A DNA stretch of 64,000 bases from CAZHLD01 sp964533185 (GCA_964533185.1 CAZHLD010000001.1:144602-208601), one strand, 5' to 3'; shown: positions 8,935-17,965, numbered from the stretch's first letter. Numbers and translations: made by a program. Notes: generated from the sequence alone by a model not told the origin.

Positions 8935-9345
8935 TCAACTCTTATCTTTGTACGCCAGCCCCAGCACCACTCCCAGCACCAGAAAATACCCGAAGTTCGC
9001 CGGCCCCCACGCCAGATAGAACGGATAATTGTTCAGCACCATGTGCGGCATCAACTGCTGCATCCAACCGGCGATCAGCCCGAGAAACACGCCAAACAGC
9101 ACGCCGGTTGATAGCCGCGCCGCTCCACCCCGCGCGAACAGCGCATAGAACACCGTAATCAGCGCCACATTCAGCGCGCTGCTCAGCATCATCCGCGCCA
9201 TTGGCAACTGGTCCTGCGGCTTCAGTAAGTCCGGGTACTGCGCGTGGAAGTTGTGCAGCGCAAACCCGTACACCAGGTTCTGGTATCCCGCCCCCACCAG
9301 CACCGCCAGCGCGTACGCCAGCAACAACCGCTTCGTGTTAATCAT
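8935..9345 (-). CDS. Small integral membrane protein of unknown function
   Basis: A 136-residue protein with four likely transmembrane helices: residues about 7-27, 52-72, 78-98 and 113-132. It has an amphipathic loop near FHAQYPDLLKPQDQ and a charged C-terminus (YKDKS). The family was not recognised. It starts at ATG 9345 and is transcribed divergently from tryptophanase (9510); the space between them holds an AATTTCAAAT-type repeat. Composition matches its neighbours. Confidence 0.75.
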   Translation of the reverse strand: MINTKRLLLAYALAVLVGAGYQNLVYGFALHNFHAQYPDLLKPQDQLPMARMMLSSALNVALITVFYALFARGGAARLSTGVLFGVFLGLIAGWMQQLMPHMVLNNYPFYLAWGPANFGYFLVLGVVLGLAYKDKS

Positions 9346-9412
9346 GGCCCCTCCTCTCGACGCCGGATTCTACGCCATCCCATCGTTGTCCGGCGATCTA
9401 TTCGTCCGCTCC

Positions 9413-9446
9413 CAATTTCAAATCTCAAATTTCCAATCTGATATTT
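9413..9446. repeat. AT-rich dispersed repeat family C
   Basis: An AATTTCAAATCTCAAATTTCC-type tract built of short AAATTTC/AAATCTC units in otherwise GC-rich DNA. Similar tracts are at 13927, 18336, 21621, 26797, 43877 and 62779. Confidence 0.65.
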
Positions 9447-9509
9447 CTCTTCCCTCTTCCTATCCGTGCTCATCTGTGTTTATCTCTGGCTTCGCTGTCG
9501 GAGCCGTCC

Positions 9510-10898
9510 ATGCCCATCAAGACCATCATCGAGCCGTTTCGCATCAAGGCTGTCGAGCCCATCCGCCGCACCACCCGCGAAGAGCGCCAGCGCCTGCTCG
9601 CCGCCGCCGGCTACAACCTCTTCCTCATCCCTTCCACCGACATCCTGATCGACCTGCTCACCGACTCCGGCACCGGCGCCATGTCCACCGAGCAGTGGGC
9701 CGCCCTCATGCGCGGCGACGAATCCTACGCCGGCTCGCCCAGCTTCACTCGCTTCCGCGAGTCCATCGAGGCCATCTTCGGCTTCCGCCACGTTATTCCC
9801 ACGCATCAGGGCCGCGCCGCCGAGCGCATCCTCTTCAGCGTCATGTGCAAAAAGGGCGACGTCGTCCCCAACAACACCCACTTTGACACCACTCGCGCCA
9901 ACTGCGAATTCGTCGGCGCCGAAGCCCTCGACCTCCCCATCCCTGAAGCCCGCCAGCCTGCTCTCATCCATCCCTTCAAAGGCAATATGGACGTCGCCCG
10001 CCTCGAAGAAACCATTGCGCGCGTTGGCCGCCAGTGCATTCCGCTGGTCATGCTTACCATCACCAATAATTCCGGCGGCGGCCAACCCGTCTCGATGGAA
10101 AACATCCGCGCCGTCAAGCAAGTCTGCTCCCGTCACAATATCCCGCTTTATATTGACGCCTGCCGCTTCGCCGAAAACTCCTACTTCATCAAGCTCCGCG
10201 AGCCCGGCTACGCCCAGAAAACTCCGCGCGAAATCGCCCAGGAAATCTTCCGCCACGCCGACGGCTGCACCATGTCCGCCAAAAAAGACGGCCTCGCCAA
10301 TATCGGTGGCTTTCTTTGCACCAACGACGACGCCATTGCCCAGCAGGAAAAAGACCTCCTCATCCTCACCGAAGGTTTTCCCACCTACGGCGGCCTCGCC
10401 GGCCGCGACCTCGAAGCCATTGCCGTCGGCCTCAATGAGGTCCTCGAGGAAGACTACCTCAACTACCGCATCGTCTCCACCGCCTATCTCGGCAACCACA
10501 TCGCCCAAGAGGGCGTACCCATCGTCCAGCCCCCAGGCGGCCACGCGATTTACATTGACGCCCGCGCCTTCCTCCCCCACGTTCCTCCGGCGCAGTTCCC
10601 CGGCGTCGCCCTGGCCGGTGAGCTGTACATCGAAGGCGGCATCCGCTCGGTCGAAATCGGCACGCTGATGTTCGGCGAACGCGCCACCATGGACCTGGTC
10701 CGCCTCGCCATTCCCCGCCGCGTTTACACCCAGAGCCACATTGACTATGTGATCGAAGTCATTCTCGAAGTCTGGCGCCGCCGCGAAAACATCCGCGGCC
10801 TCGAACTCACCCACCAGTCCCCCTTCCTCCGCCACTTCACCGCCCGCTTCCGCCCCCTCGTCTCCGCGCCCGCCTCCGCTCAACATTCCTCCGTCTAA
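9510..10898 (+). CDS. tnaA: Tryptophanase (tryptophan indole-lyase)
   Basis: A 462-residue PLP enzyme of the beta-eliminating lyase family that splits L-tryptophan into indole, pyruvate and ammonia. Visible features are the glycine-rich TYGG region (EGFPTYGGLAGRD), the acidic IDACRFAEN that holds the pyridine nitrogen, and MSAKKDG, where the second Lys (about residue 259) is the expected PLP Schiff-base residue. The close relative tyrosine phenol-lyase carries a substrate Arg in an MERG motif; here the same place reads RSVEIGT, as in tryptophanases, which supports the call. The gene stands alone, with no tnaC leader peptide or permease beside it. Confidence 0.9.
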   Translation: MPIKTIIEPFRIKAVEPIRRTTREERQRLLAAAGYNLFLIPSTDILIDLLTDSGTGAMSTEQWAALMRGDESYAGSPSFTRFRESIEAIFGFRHVIPTHQGRAAERILFSVMCKKGDVVPNNTHFDTTRANCEFVGAEALDLPIPEARQPALIHPFKGNMDVARLEETIARVGRQCIPLVMLTITNNSGGGQPVSMENIRAVKQVCSRHNIPLYIDACRFAENSYFIKLREPGYAQKTPREIAQEIFRHADGCTMSAKKDGLANIGGFLCTNDDAIAQQEKDLLILTEGFPTYGGLAGRDLEAIAVGLNEVLEEDYLNYRIVSTAYLGNHIAQEGVPIVQPPGGHAIYIDARAFLPHVPPAQFPGVALAGELYIEGGIRSVEIGTLMFGERATMDLVRLAIPRRVYTQSHIDYVIEVILEVWRRRENIRGLELTHQSPFLRHFTARFRPLVSAPASAQHSSV

Positions 10899-11062
10899 CC
10901 GCCGTGCCCCTCCGCGTCCCCTTCTTTACCTCCTCCACCTCCTCAAGAATCATCCTTGCCCTGCGGCCCCCTGTGTGTTACCTGTTGAAACGGCATTCGG
11001 TCTGCGCGTAGCTCTCACGCGCTCACAGTCTCACGCTCCCGCACACAGAAGGTGCCTGTCGA

Positions 11063-13015
11063 ATGTTGCGAAAGCTCCATGTTTATCTGATCAAGCCCTC
11101 GCAGTATGACGAGGAGGGCTACGTCGTTCGCCATTGGCGCGGCGTGCTGCCAAGCAACACGCTCGCCTGTCTCGCCGCGCTCACCGAAGACGTCGTCGCG
11201 CGCAAACTGCTGGGCGAAACGCTCCAGGTGAAGCTCCACCTGCTCGACGAGACGGTGGACAAGATCCCCGTGAAGCGCATTTGCCGCTCCCAGCGCGGCG
11301 GCCACACGCGGACCATCGTGTGTCTCGTCGGCGTGCAGACCAATCAGTTCCCCCGCGCTTCGGACCTGGCCCTCGAATTTCGCAAGGCCGGCCTCGCCGT
11401 AATGATCGGCGGGTTCCACGTCAGCGGCACCCTCGCACTCCGGCCGGACATTCCACCGGACATTCAGGCCTTGCTCGATGCCGGTGTCACGGTCGTCAAG
11501 GGCGAAGTGGAAGAAACCTGGGCGGACTTGCTCCGCGACGTTGTCGCTGGACGCCTCCAGCCCCTCTACGACTTCCTGAACAACAAGCCTGACCTCTACG
11601 ACAAGCCCATCCCGCTGATCCGCCGGGAGTATCTGCGCAAGTTCGTGGGCTCGAATTTCGGGACGCTCGATTGCGGCCGAGGCTGCCCCTTTGAATGCAG
11701 CTTCTGCACCATCATCAACGTCCAGGGCCGCAAGATGCGTGTCCGCTCCACCGAGCAGATCGCCCGTGCCGTGCGCCTCAACTACCGGCGCCACGCGATC
11801 AGTTTCTACTTCTTCACCGACGACAACTTTGCCCGCAACAAGAACTGGGAGGCCATCTTCGACGTTCTGATCCGCTTGCGCGAAGAAGAACACATCCCGG
11901 TGAAATTCATGATGCAGGTGGACGTGCTCTCCTGGAAAATTCGGAACTTCGTCGAAAAGGCGCAACGCGCCGGCTGCCAGACCGTTTTCATCGGCATGGA
12001 AAGCATCAACACGGACAACCTCAAAGCGGCGGGGAAAACTCAGAACAACGTCGAGGAATATTCCCGGCTGATCGAAACCTATCGCGCCGCGGATATTTCC
12101 ACCCACGTCGGCTACATCATTGGTTTCCCGGGAGACACGCCGGATTCCGTCCAGCGCGATCTGGCACGCCTCGAAAAGGAAGTCCGGCCCGACCACGTCT
12201 CCTTCTTCATGCTGACGCCGCTGCCGGGTTCATGCGACCACGTCGAGATGGCCCGCCGCGGCGAATGGATGCATCCGGACTTCAACCTCTACGATTCCCA
12301 CCACGAGGTAACGGTTCACCCTCACCTCAAAAACGGCGAGTGGACGCAGATCTATTTCCAGGCCTGGCGGAAGTTCTACAGTCTCGAAAACATGCGGGCG
12401 GTACTCCAGCGCAGCTCGCTGCGCACCTATTGGAACAATCTCCTGCGCTTCTTCTGGTACAAGAATTCCATCCAGACCGAAGGCCGCCACCCGATGATGT
12501 GCGGCTTCTTCCGCCTCAAGGGCCGCAGGGATCGCCGCCCCGGATTCCCCGTGCTTTCCCGCTGGCAATACTTCCGCACGCGGGCCCGCGAGGTGCGCGC
12601 CCATCTGGCTTCGATGGTCCGCGTTCTTCTCGAGATGGAGGAGCTCTGGTTGGAGACCCGCCATTCCAGCGCCGCCGAGCAACGCATCGTCGAGGAGCTG
12701 AACAAGATCCGTGAGGCGGCCCGCGGCCGGTTAAAGCTCGCCGACCTGCAACTGGCGCACCTGCGCGCTCGGATGCAGTTCCCCTCGCTGCGCGTGCCCT
12801 CCAAGCTCCACCTGTTCTGGGCAAAGTGGTACCCGCTTCTTGCGCCCGGGAAGGTCTATACCCGTGCCGATCTGGACGCCTTCTGGCAGACGGCTAAGCA
12901 GCACTGGACCGAGCGGCGGTGGTTCCGCATCCCGCCGCACCGTCTCGCCTTCAATTTGTTCCGCGACGCCCAGCTTTCCCTGCTGTTTGTGATCAATCTC
13001 GTCCGCGCTCACTAG
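11063..13015 (+). CDS. B12-binding domain radical SAM protein
   Basis: A 650-residue protein with an N-terminal cobalamin-binding-like Rossmann region (about residues 20-170, including AVMIGGFHVSG). A radical SAM domain follows with the 4Fe-4S motif CPFECSFC, Cys at about residues 208, 212 and 215 (CxxxCxxC). Downstream landmarks of the fold are FFTDDNF, FIGMESIN and HVGYIIGFPGDTPDS. The C-terminal 200 residues are helical and basic with no recognised domain. This architecture is shared by methylases and C-C bond-forming enzymes acting on lipids, hopanoids or natural products; the substrate cannot be inferred from neighbours, as the gene stands alone. ATG 11063 gives the full N-terminal domain. 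Confidence 0.87.
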   Translation: MLRKLHVYLIKPSQYDEEGYVVRHWRGVLPSNTLACLAALTEDVVARKLLGETLQVKLHLLDETVDKIPVKRICRSQRGGHTRTIVCLVGVQTNQFPRASDLALEFRKAGLAVMIGGFHVSGTLALRPDIPPDIQALLDAGVTVVKGEVEETWADLLRDVVAGRLQPLYDFLNNKPDLYDKPIPLIRREYLRKFVGSNFGTLDCGRGCPFECSFCTIINVQGRKMRVRSTEQIARAVRLNYRRHAISFYFFTDDNFARNKNWEAIFDVLIRLREEEHIPVKFMMQVDVLSWKIRNFVEKAQRAGCQTVFIGMESINTDNLKAAGKTQNNVEEYSRLIETYRAADISTHVGYIIGFPGDTPDSVQRDLARLEKEVRPDHVSFFMLTPLPGSCDHVEMARRGEWMHPDFNLYDSHHEVTVHPHLKNGEWTQIYFQAWRKFYSLENMRAVLQRSSLRTYWNNLLRFFWYKNSIQTEGRHPMMCGFFRLKGRRDRRPGFPVLSRWQYFRTRAREVRAHLASMVRVLLEMEELWLETRHSSAAEQRIVEELNKIREAARGRLKLADLQLAHLRARMQFPSLRVPSKLHLFWAKWYPLLAPGKVYTRADLDAFWQTAKQHWTERRWFRIPPHRLAFNLFRDAQLSLLFVINLVRAH

Positions 13016-13109
13016 TCCGCATCCCCCTCCTCTACCTCCTCTGCTTCCTATGTTTCCTCCGCCTTCCCTTCTTCCATGCCTCCCTACCGCCCTGCTACAA
13101 TCCTCCTCG

Positions 13110-13786
13110 ATGCCCACCCCTTCACCGAAGCTGGTTCCTACGCCCGCCTTCAAACCTCCCCGTTACATCGTCGTCGAAGGCCCCATCCGCGTCGGCAAGA
13201 GCACTCTGGCGAGGACACTCGCCGACCGCATGCACGCCCGTCGCGTCTTCGACTGCGAAGACAATCCCTTCCTCTCCGACTTCTACTCCGAAAAGCCCGG
13301 TGCCGCTTTCCGCGCGCAGATGTACTTCCTCCTCGAGCGGCACCGCCGTCTTCGCGAAACGCATCTCGAAGAATCTCCCGGCCCGGTTGTCGCCGATTAT
13401 CTGTTCGAGAAGGACAAACTCTTCGCCTACCTCAACCTCGACAACGAAGAATTGAAGCTCTACGACCGCTACTACGAAATCTTCGCCGCTGGCCTGCCCG
13501 TCCCCGATCTGATCATTGATATCTCCAGGCCAGCACCGACGTCCTCCGCAGCCGCATCGCCAAAAAGGCCGATCCCGCCGAATCGCACATCTCGCTCGAC
13601 TACCTCGAAGAAGTTGTCCGCGCCTACGAACACTTTTTCTTCCGCTACTCCGCCTCCGACCTCCTCGTCGTCAACACCTCCGAGATCGATTTCGTGGACC
13701 GCAACGCCGACCTCCAGCAGCTCCGCCGCCGCCTTCAGGAGCCCGTCAAAGGCACTCAGCACTTCCTCCCCCTCGGCCAGACCTGA
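13110..13786 (+). pseudogene. Deoxynucleoside kinase, interrupted by a frameshift
   Basis: A P-loop deoxynucleoside kinase (dGK/dCK type) that phosphorylates salvaged deoxynucleosides. The first part, from ATG 13110, has VVEGPIRVGKSTLA (Walker A), the ERHRRL region and VPDLII. At about 13517-13522 the frame is lost: reading continues in another frame as YLQASTDVLRSRIAKKADP and runs to TGA 13784-13786, ending PLGQT. The family continues DLxIYLQAS at exactly this point, so two bases (GA) are extra or one is missing. Both halves are well preserved, so a sequencing or assembly indel is as likely as a true mutation. Repaired length is about 225 residues, normal for the family. Confidence 0.82.
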
Positions 13787-13795
13787 TTCTCTCTT

Positions 13796-13960
13796 TTCTG
13801 CGCCCTCCGTGCTCTCTGCGACCTCTGCGCATCTGTGTCTCTGCGTCCTCTGCGATAATGTTTTTTCTTTTCTCTTTTGTCTTTTGCCTTGTTCACGACA
13901 AGATCAAATCCCCAGCTCTCACCCATCTAAAATCTGAAATTTCAAATTTGAAATTTCCCC
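13796..13960 (+). repeat. Repeat family B followed by repeat family C
   Basis: 13796-13865 holds CTCTGCG/CCTCTGCG units with a step of about 10 bases. 13927-13960 is an AAATCTGAAATTTCAAATTTG tract. Together they fill most of the gap between the kinase and the asparaginase-like gene. Confidence 0.7.
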
Positions 13961-14005
13961 ATCCTGCCGTATGCTCCTCTCGACTCTCCGCCCTGTGAGG
14001 TGCCT

Positions 14006-15172
14006 ATGGCTCCCTGGTCTCGCCGCCGTTTCTTTCTGACCACCCTGGCCGGCAGTCTCGCCGCCGGCGCACAGAAAATCTTCGCCGCCGACTCTCCCAA
14101 CGGCGACGGCCTCTCCTCCCTCGCTCAGGCCGCCGCCGCGACCGCCAAAGGCACGCGCCCTCTCATCATTTCCAGCTCCAACGGCCTCAATGCTCTCGAC
14201 CTCGGCATGGGCCTGCTTGAGCGCGGCCACGATACGCTTGATGCCGTGGTCGCCGTCGTCAACGTCGTCGAAGACGACCCCCGCGACAACTCCGTCGGTT
14301 ACGGCGGCCTACCCAACGAAGAGGGCGACGTCGAACTTGACGCCAGCGTCATGCACGGCCCCACGCGCCGCGCCGGCGCCGTCGCTTCTCTTCGCTACAT
14401 CAAGAATCCCTCCAAAGTCGCCCGCCTCGTCATGGAGCAGACCGACCACGTTCTGCTCGTCGGCCCGGGCGCTCTGCGTTTTGCCGAAATGCAGGGCTTC
14501 GAGCGCATGAACCTCCTCACCAACGAATCCCGCCTCGCCTGGCTCCGTTGGAAAGCCTCCACCACGCCCAACTGGGCTCCCGGCCTCGATAGCCCCGACT
14601 GGAAAGACAAAGCCGCCTCGCTTCTCGATCCCAATCTCCCCGAACCCGAAAAGGCCCGCCTGCTCGCCTGGGTCGAAGACGTCGTCGCTCATCCCCCCAC
14701 CGGCACCATCAACTGCCTCGCCGTCAACGAAAAGGGCGACATCTCCGGCACCACCACCACCTCCGGCCTTGCCTGGAAGATTGCCGGGCGCGTCGGCGAT
14801 TCCCCCATCATCGGCGCCGGCCTCTATGTGGATAACGACATCGGCGCCGCCGGCTCCACCGGCCGCGGCGAAGAGAACATCAAAGTCTCCGGCGCCCACA
14901 CCATCGTTGAAATGATGCGCAAGGGCATGTCACCCACCGACGCCTGCCTCGAAGCCCTTTCCCGCGTCGCTCGCAACTACAACAACGACAAAACGCGCCT
15001 GGCCAAATTCCACTTGCTCTTCTACACGCTCAATAAAGACGGCGTCCACGGCGGCGCATCGCTCTGGTCCGCTGCCCGCGGCGGCCGCCCGCGCACTTAC
15101 GCCATCCACGACGGCTCCCAGGCCCGCCTCGTCGAGTGCGCCTCGCTTCTACAAGGAGCCAGCTCCGACTAA
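14006..15172 (+). CDS. Tat-exported isoaspartyl peptidase/L-asparaginase family hydrolase (Ntn)
   Basis: About 388 residues. The N-terminus RRRFFLTTLAGSLAAGA is a twin-arginine-type signal, so the enzyme is probably exported folded. The body matches the glycosylasparaginase/isoaspartyl peptidase family: NALDLGMGLLERGHDTLDAV and EDDPRDNSVGYGG near the N-terminus, and GTINCLAVNEKGDISGTTTT around the autocleavage site, whose new N-terminal nucleophile would be the Thr at about residue 234. GSTGRGEE corresponds to the substrate-binding loop. ATG 14006 has a GAGG ribosome-binding site 5 bases upstream; the in-frame GTG at 14000 is less likely. The substrate (asparagine, isoaspartyl peptides or glycosylasparagine) is undecided. 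Confidence 0.85.
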   Translation: MAPWSRRRFFLTTLAGSLAAGAQKIFAADSPNGDGLSSLAQAAAATAKGTRPLIISSSNGLNALDLGMGLLERGHDTLDAVVAVVNVVEDDPRDNSVGYGGLPNEEGDVELDASVMHGPTRRAGAVASLRYIKNPSKVARLVMEQTDHVLLVGPGALRFAEMQGFERMNLLTNESRLAWLRWKASTTPNWAPGLDSPDWKDKAASLLDPNLPEPEKARLLAWVEDVVAHPPTGTINCLAVNEKGDISGTTTTSGLAWKIAGRVGDSPIIGAGLYVDNDIGAAGSTGRGEENIKVSGAHTIVEMMRKGMSPTDACLEALSRVARNYNNDKTRLAKFHLLFYTLNKDGVHGGASLWSAARGGRPRTYAIHDGSQARLVECASLLQGASSD

Positions 15173-15196
15173 CCCCACCTCGCACCACCCGAGGTT

Positions 15197-15238
15197 GTCA
15201 TCCTGAGTCCCGGCCTTGTCGGGACGAAAGATCCCTCC
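15197..15238 (+). repeat. Dispersed repeat family A, copy 3 (forward)
   Basis: GTCATCCTGAGTCCCGG...GGGACGAAAGATCCCTCC with the internal inverted repeat TCCCGGCCTTGTCGGGA. Same orientation as the copies at 6095 and 6451. Confidence 0.85.
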
Positions 15239-15357
15239 TCTCTCTTCCTCAGGCAACAGTCAACAGTGAACGGAAAACGGGGACCGAGTTACGTATTACG
15301 AATCACGAGTAACGTCCTTTCCTCCCCACCCGCCACTCTCCTTGCTATTCTCCCCCC

Positions 15358-16491
15358 GTGGACCGCGTCAACATTCTCATCGTCGGCGGCGGAGTCGTCG
15401 GCTGCGCCACGGCCGCCGAGCTCGCCGCCCGCTGGGACAACGTCTTCCTCGTCGAACAGCTCCCTCGCCTCGGCATGGCCGCCAGCACCCGCAATAGCGG
15501 TGTCCTCCATTCCGGCCTTTACTATCCGCCTGGCTCCCTCAAAGCTCGCCACTGCGTCGCCGGCAATCGCCTCTCCTACGAGTTCTGCTCCGCCCACAAC
15601 GTTCCTCATCGTCGCACCGGCAAACTCGTCGTCGCCGCAACCGCCGAAGAAGAATCGCAACTCGCCGCTCTTGCCGAAAACGGCCGCGCCAATGGCGTAG
15701 AGAACCTTCGCCTCATCGACCGCGCTGCAATACGCACCCGCGAACCTCACATCGCCGGCCATTCCGCTCTCGAAGTTCCTGCCGCCGGCATCGTTTCCAG
15801 CGAAGAGCTGGTCAAGGCCTACGCCCGCATCGCTCAGGATCGCGGCGCCAGCCTGCTCACCCACGCCCGCGTCACCCGCCTCGAGCCGCAGCACGACTCA
15901 ATTCGCGTCACCCTTCAGGTGGGCGATTCAGAAAACGCATCAAATGTTGTCGTAGAAACTGTAGAGGCGTCTTGCGTCGTCAATGCCGCCGGCCTTTACG
16001 CCGACGAAGTCGCTGCCCTGCTCGGCAACCATCGCTTTCGCATTTATCCCGTCCGCGGCGAGTATTGCGAGCTGGTTCGCTCGAAATCGCATCTGGTCCA
16101 ATCGCTCGTTTACCCGCTTCCTCACCCCGAAGGCCTGAGCCTAGGCGTCCACCTCACCAAGACTCTCTGGGGCACCGTGCTCGTCGGCCCCACGGCACGT
16201 TACGTAACAGAAAGAAATGATTACGAGCGCGATCGTCTCCCGATCGAAGAGTTCGCTCGCCGCGCGAAACCCCTCTTGCCCGAAATCGTCCCCGCCGATC
16301 TCACCCTCGCCTACTCCGGCCTTCGTCCCAAGCTCACCCCGCCCGGCGCCCCCGGCCCGGCCGATTTCGTCATCGAGCGCGACCCCCAATTTCCCCGCGT
16401 CATTCAACTCGTCGGCATCGAGTCCCCCGGCCTTACCGCCGCTCCTTCGATCGCCCGCCACGTCTCCTCCCTCGTCTCCGAACTCTTGTAG
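15358..16491 (+). CDS. lhgO: L-2-hydroxyglutarate oxidase-like FAD-dependent oxidoreductase
   Basis: A 377-residue flavoprotein of the DAO superfamily. The FAD-binding GGGVVGC motif follows the short N-terminus MDRVNILIVG; the LhgO-type stretch ASTRNSGVLHSGLYYPPGS follows at about residues 41-59, and GLRPKL near the C-terminus is typical. Family members oxidise L-2-hydroxyglutarate to 2-oxoglutarate and pass electrons to the quinone pool. The start is GTG 15358; no in-frame ATG precedes it. The stop codon TAG coincides with the first bases of a hairpin repeat. The korDABC operon a few kilobases downstream uses the same product, a possible but unproven link. Confidence 0.85.
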   Translation: MDRVNILIVGGGVVGCATAAELAARWDNVFLVEQLPRLGMAASTRNSGVLHSGLYYPPGSLKARHCVAGNRLSYEFCSAHNVPHRRTGKLVVAATAEEESQLAALAENGRANGVENLRLIDRAAIRTREPHIAGHSALEVPAAGIVSSEELVKAYARIAQDRGASLLTHARVTRLEPQHDSIRVTLQVGDSENASNVVVETVEASCVVNAAGLYADEVAALLGNHRFRIYPVRGEYCELVRSKSHLVQSLVYPLPHPEGLSLGVHLTKTLWGTVLVGPTARYVTERNDYERDRLPIEEFARRAKPLLPEIVPADLTLAYSGLRPKLTPPGAPGPADFVIERDPQFPRVIQLVGIESPGLTAAPSIARHVSSLVSELL

Positions 16492-16540
16492 CGGCGGCTT
16501 CACGCCGCCATCCCGGTGGCGCGGGCATCCCTGCCCGCGT
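16488..16540 (+). repeat. Repeat family D, double hairpin
   Basis: GTAGCGGCGGCTTCACGCCGCC is followed by GCGGGCATCCCTGCCCGC, two adjacent hairpins. The first bases supply the TAG stop of the upstream gene. A related unit is at 49005-49083 in the opposite orientation. Confidence 0.7.
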
Positions 16541-16611
16541 CTTCTCTCCGGAGTGCGGGCGGCTCACCGGTTCTTTGCTGCTTGTCTCTTCACTTGCCCA
16601 CCCCCAAAAAC

Positions 16612-16642
16612 AAAAAGGGCGGGCTCTTCGCCCGCCCTCTTT
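16612..16642. terminator. Bidirectional intrinsic terminator
   Basis: AAAAA, then stem GGGCGGGC, loop TCTTC, stem GCCCGCCC, then TCTTT. The 8-bp perfect stem with A-rich left and T-rich right flanks lies between two convergent genes (ending at 16491 and 16670), ideal for both. Confidence 0.8.
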
Positions 16643-16669
16643 AAACTCTCCCTATTCCTTCTTGCGTCT

Positions 16670-17965
16670 TTACGCCGCTTCCGGCAGCCTCCGCGCCTTC
16701 CGCGCCGGCACAACGCGCATCGCCTGCGCCTTCGCCGCGCCGCCCTTCAGGATTTCGATTGCCTTCCGCAGCACCGGATCCTCCGGCGACGCCGGTCGCA
16801 CACCCGGCTGCTGCGCGCTTGGCGAATCGTCATCCGCATCAAGTTCGTCACTTCCCGCACGCACTTCCACTGTCGGCTTCACCCCGTCATCCGGGATGGC
16901 CTTACCCGAAGGCGTGTAGTAGAGCGCCACGGTCAGCACCAGCGCCGCCCCATCCTCCAGCGGAAACAGCTTCTGCTCCGACGCGCTCCCGTACGTTCGC
17001 GTCCCCACCACTTCCCCGCGCTTGTTCTCTCCGACGGCCGCGGCCAGCACTTCCGCCGCTCCCGACGTACTGCTGTTGATCAGCACCGTCATCGCATGCT
17101 TCCAGACCACCTTTGCCGGCTCGGCGACAAACTCTTCCCGCGCCACCGTCTGCCCCTTCAATGACCCAATCGTCCCTGCCGGCAGGAACAGCCGCGCCAC
17201 AGCCACCGCTTCGTTCGGGTCGCCTTTTGCGTTGTCGCGCAGGTCCAGCACCAGCTTCTGTATCCCCTGCTTTTCAAATTGAACCAATTTCTCCCGAATC
17301 TCGTTCGCTTTGCCCGTCTCCAGCGTCGCCACACGCAAGTAGCCAACCTCCGGCTCCACCTTCTCCGCCGTCACCTTCGGCATGCTCACGTGCTCTCGCA
17401 CCAGGTCCATCTCTTGCGTCTCGCTCCGCCCACGCCGCACAACAGACACCTTCACGCCGCTTCCGGCGTCGCCCGCTAGCAGGATCTGCGCCTGCCCCAC
17501 GGACATCTCCCGCGTCGTAAACCCGCTAATCGCCTCCAGAATGTCCCCCGGACGCAGCCCCGCCCTTTGCGCCGGACTGTCTGGCAGCACGGCCACCACG
17601 ATGATGTAGCCAAACCGCTTCGATAGCGATATTCCCACCTCGCCCTTCGATCCGTTTTGCACTTTCTGTTTGTACTCGGTGTATTCCCGCGGGCTCAGGT
17701 AGCTCGAGAGCGGGTCCAGCGATTCCAGCAGCCCGTGCAGCGCACCGGAGGTCACCAGCGGCAGGTTGGGCTCTTCCACGTAGTCTTGCTGGATATGTTG
17801 CAGCACCTCGCTGAAGACGCTTAGCGAACGGTAGGTCTTGTCCTCCCCGGTCTTGCCCATCACGTACCCGAGGCCAACGTAGGAAAGCACCACCAGCGTC
17901 AGCGTCACCACCATCACCTTGCCCCAGCGCCCGCTGGCCAGCGAAGAAAACAATCTCCGGCTCAT
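16670..17965 (-). CDS. S41 family C-terminal-processing peptidase homologue, probably inactive
   Basis: A 431-residue protein with an N-terminal transmembrane anchor (VMVVTLTLVVLSYVGLGYVMG), the S41 N-terminal region, a PDZ domain (about residues 100-190: ISLSKRFGYIIV, GLRPGDILEAI) and a protease core. The expected catalytic sites are altered. The family GSASASE motif reads STSGAAE, with Gly where the nucleophilic Ser belongs, and TFGKGSVQ reads TYGSASEQ, losing the general-base Lys. The C-terminus is acidic then basic. ATG 17965 has a GAGGTG ribosome-binding site; the open frame upstream is not needed. It converges on the flavoprotein gene with a shared terminator. Confidence 0.85.
   Translation of the reverse strand: MSRRLFSSLASGRWGKVMVVTLTLVVLSYVGLGYVMGKTGEDKTYRSLSVFSEVLQHIQQDYVEEPNLPLVTSGALHGLLESLDPLSSYLSPREYTEYKQKVQNGSKGEVGISLSKRFGYIIVVAVLPDSPAQRAGLRPGDILEAISGFTTREMSVGQAQILLAGDAGSGVKVSVVRRGRSETQEMDLVREHVSMPKVTAEKVEPEVGYLRVATLETGKANEIREKLVQFEKQGIQKLVLDLRDNAKGDPNEAVAVARLFLPAGTIGSLKGQTVAREEFVAEPAKVVWKHAMTVLINSSTSGAAEVLAAAVGENKRGEVVGTRTYGSASEQKLFPLEDGAALVLTVALYYTPSGKAIPDDGVKPTVEVRAGSDELDADDDSPSAQQPGVRPASPEDPVLRKAIEILKGGAAKAQAMRVVPARKARRLPEAA

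Noticed and set aside
13916..13960. CRISPR-like short repeats in AT-rich tracts
   Set aside because: Units are 8-10 bases and contiguous, without spacers, and no cas genes are in the window.
15289..15894. 201-residue - strand frame opposite the L-2-hydroxyglutarate oxidase gene
   Set aside because: It is an antisense shadow of a gene with clear FAD motifs; long antisense frames are frequent in this GC-rich DNA.
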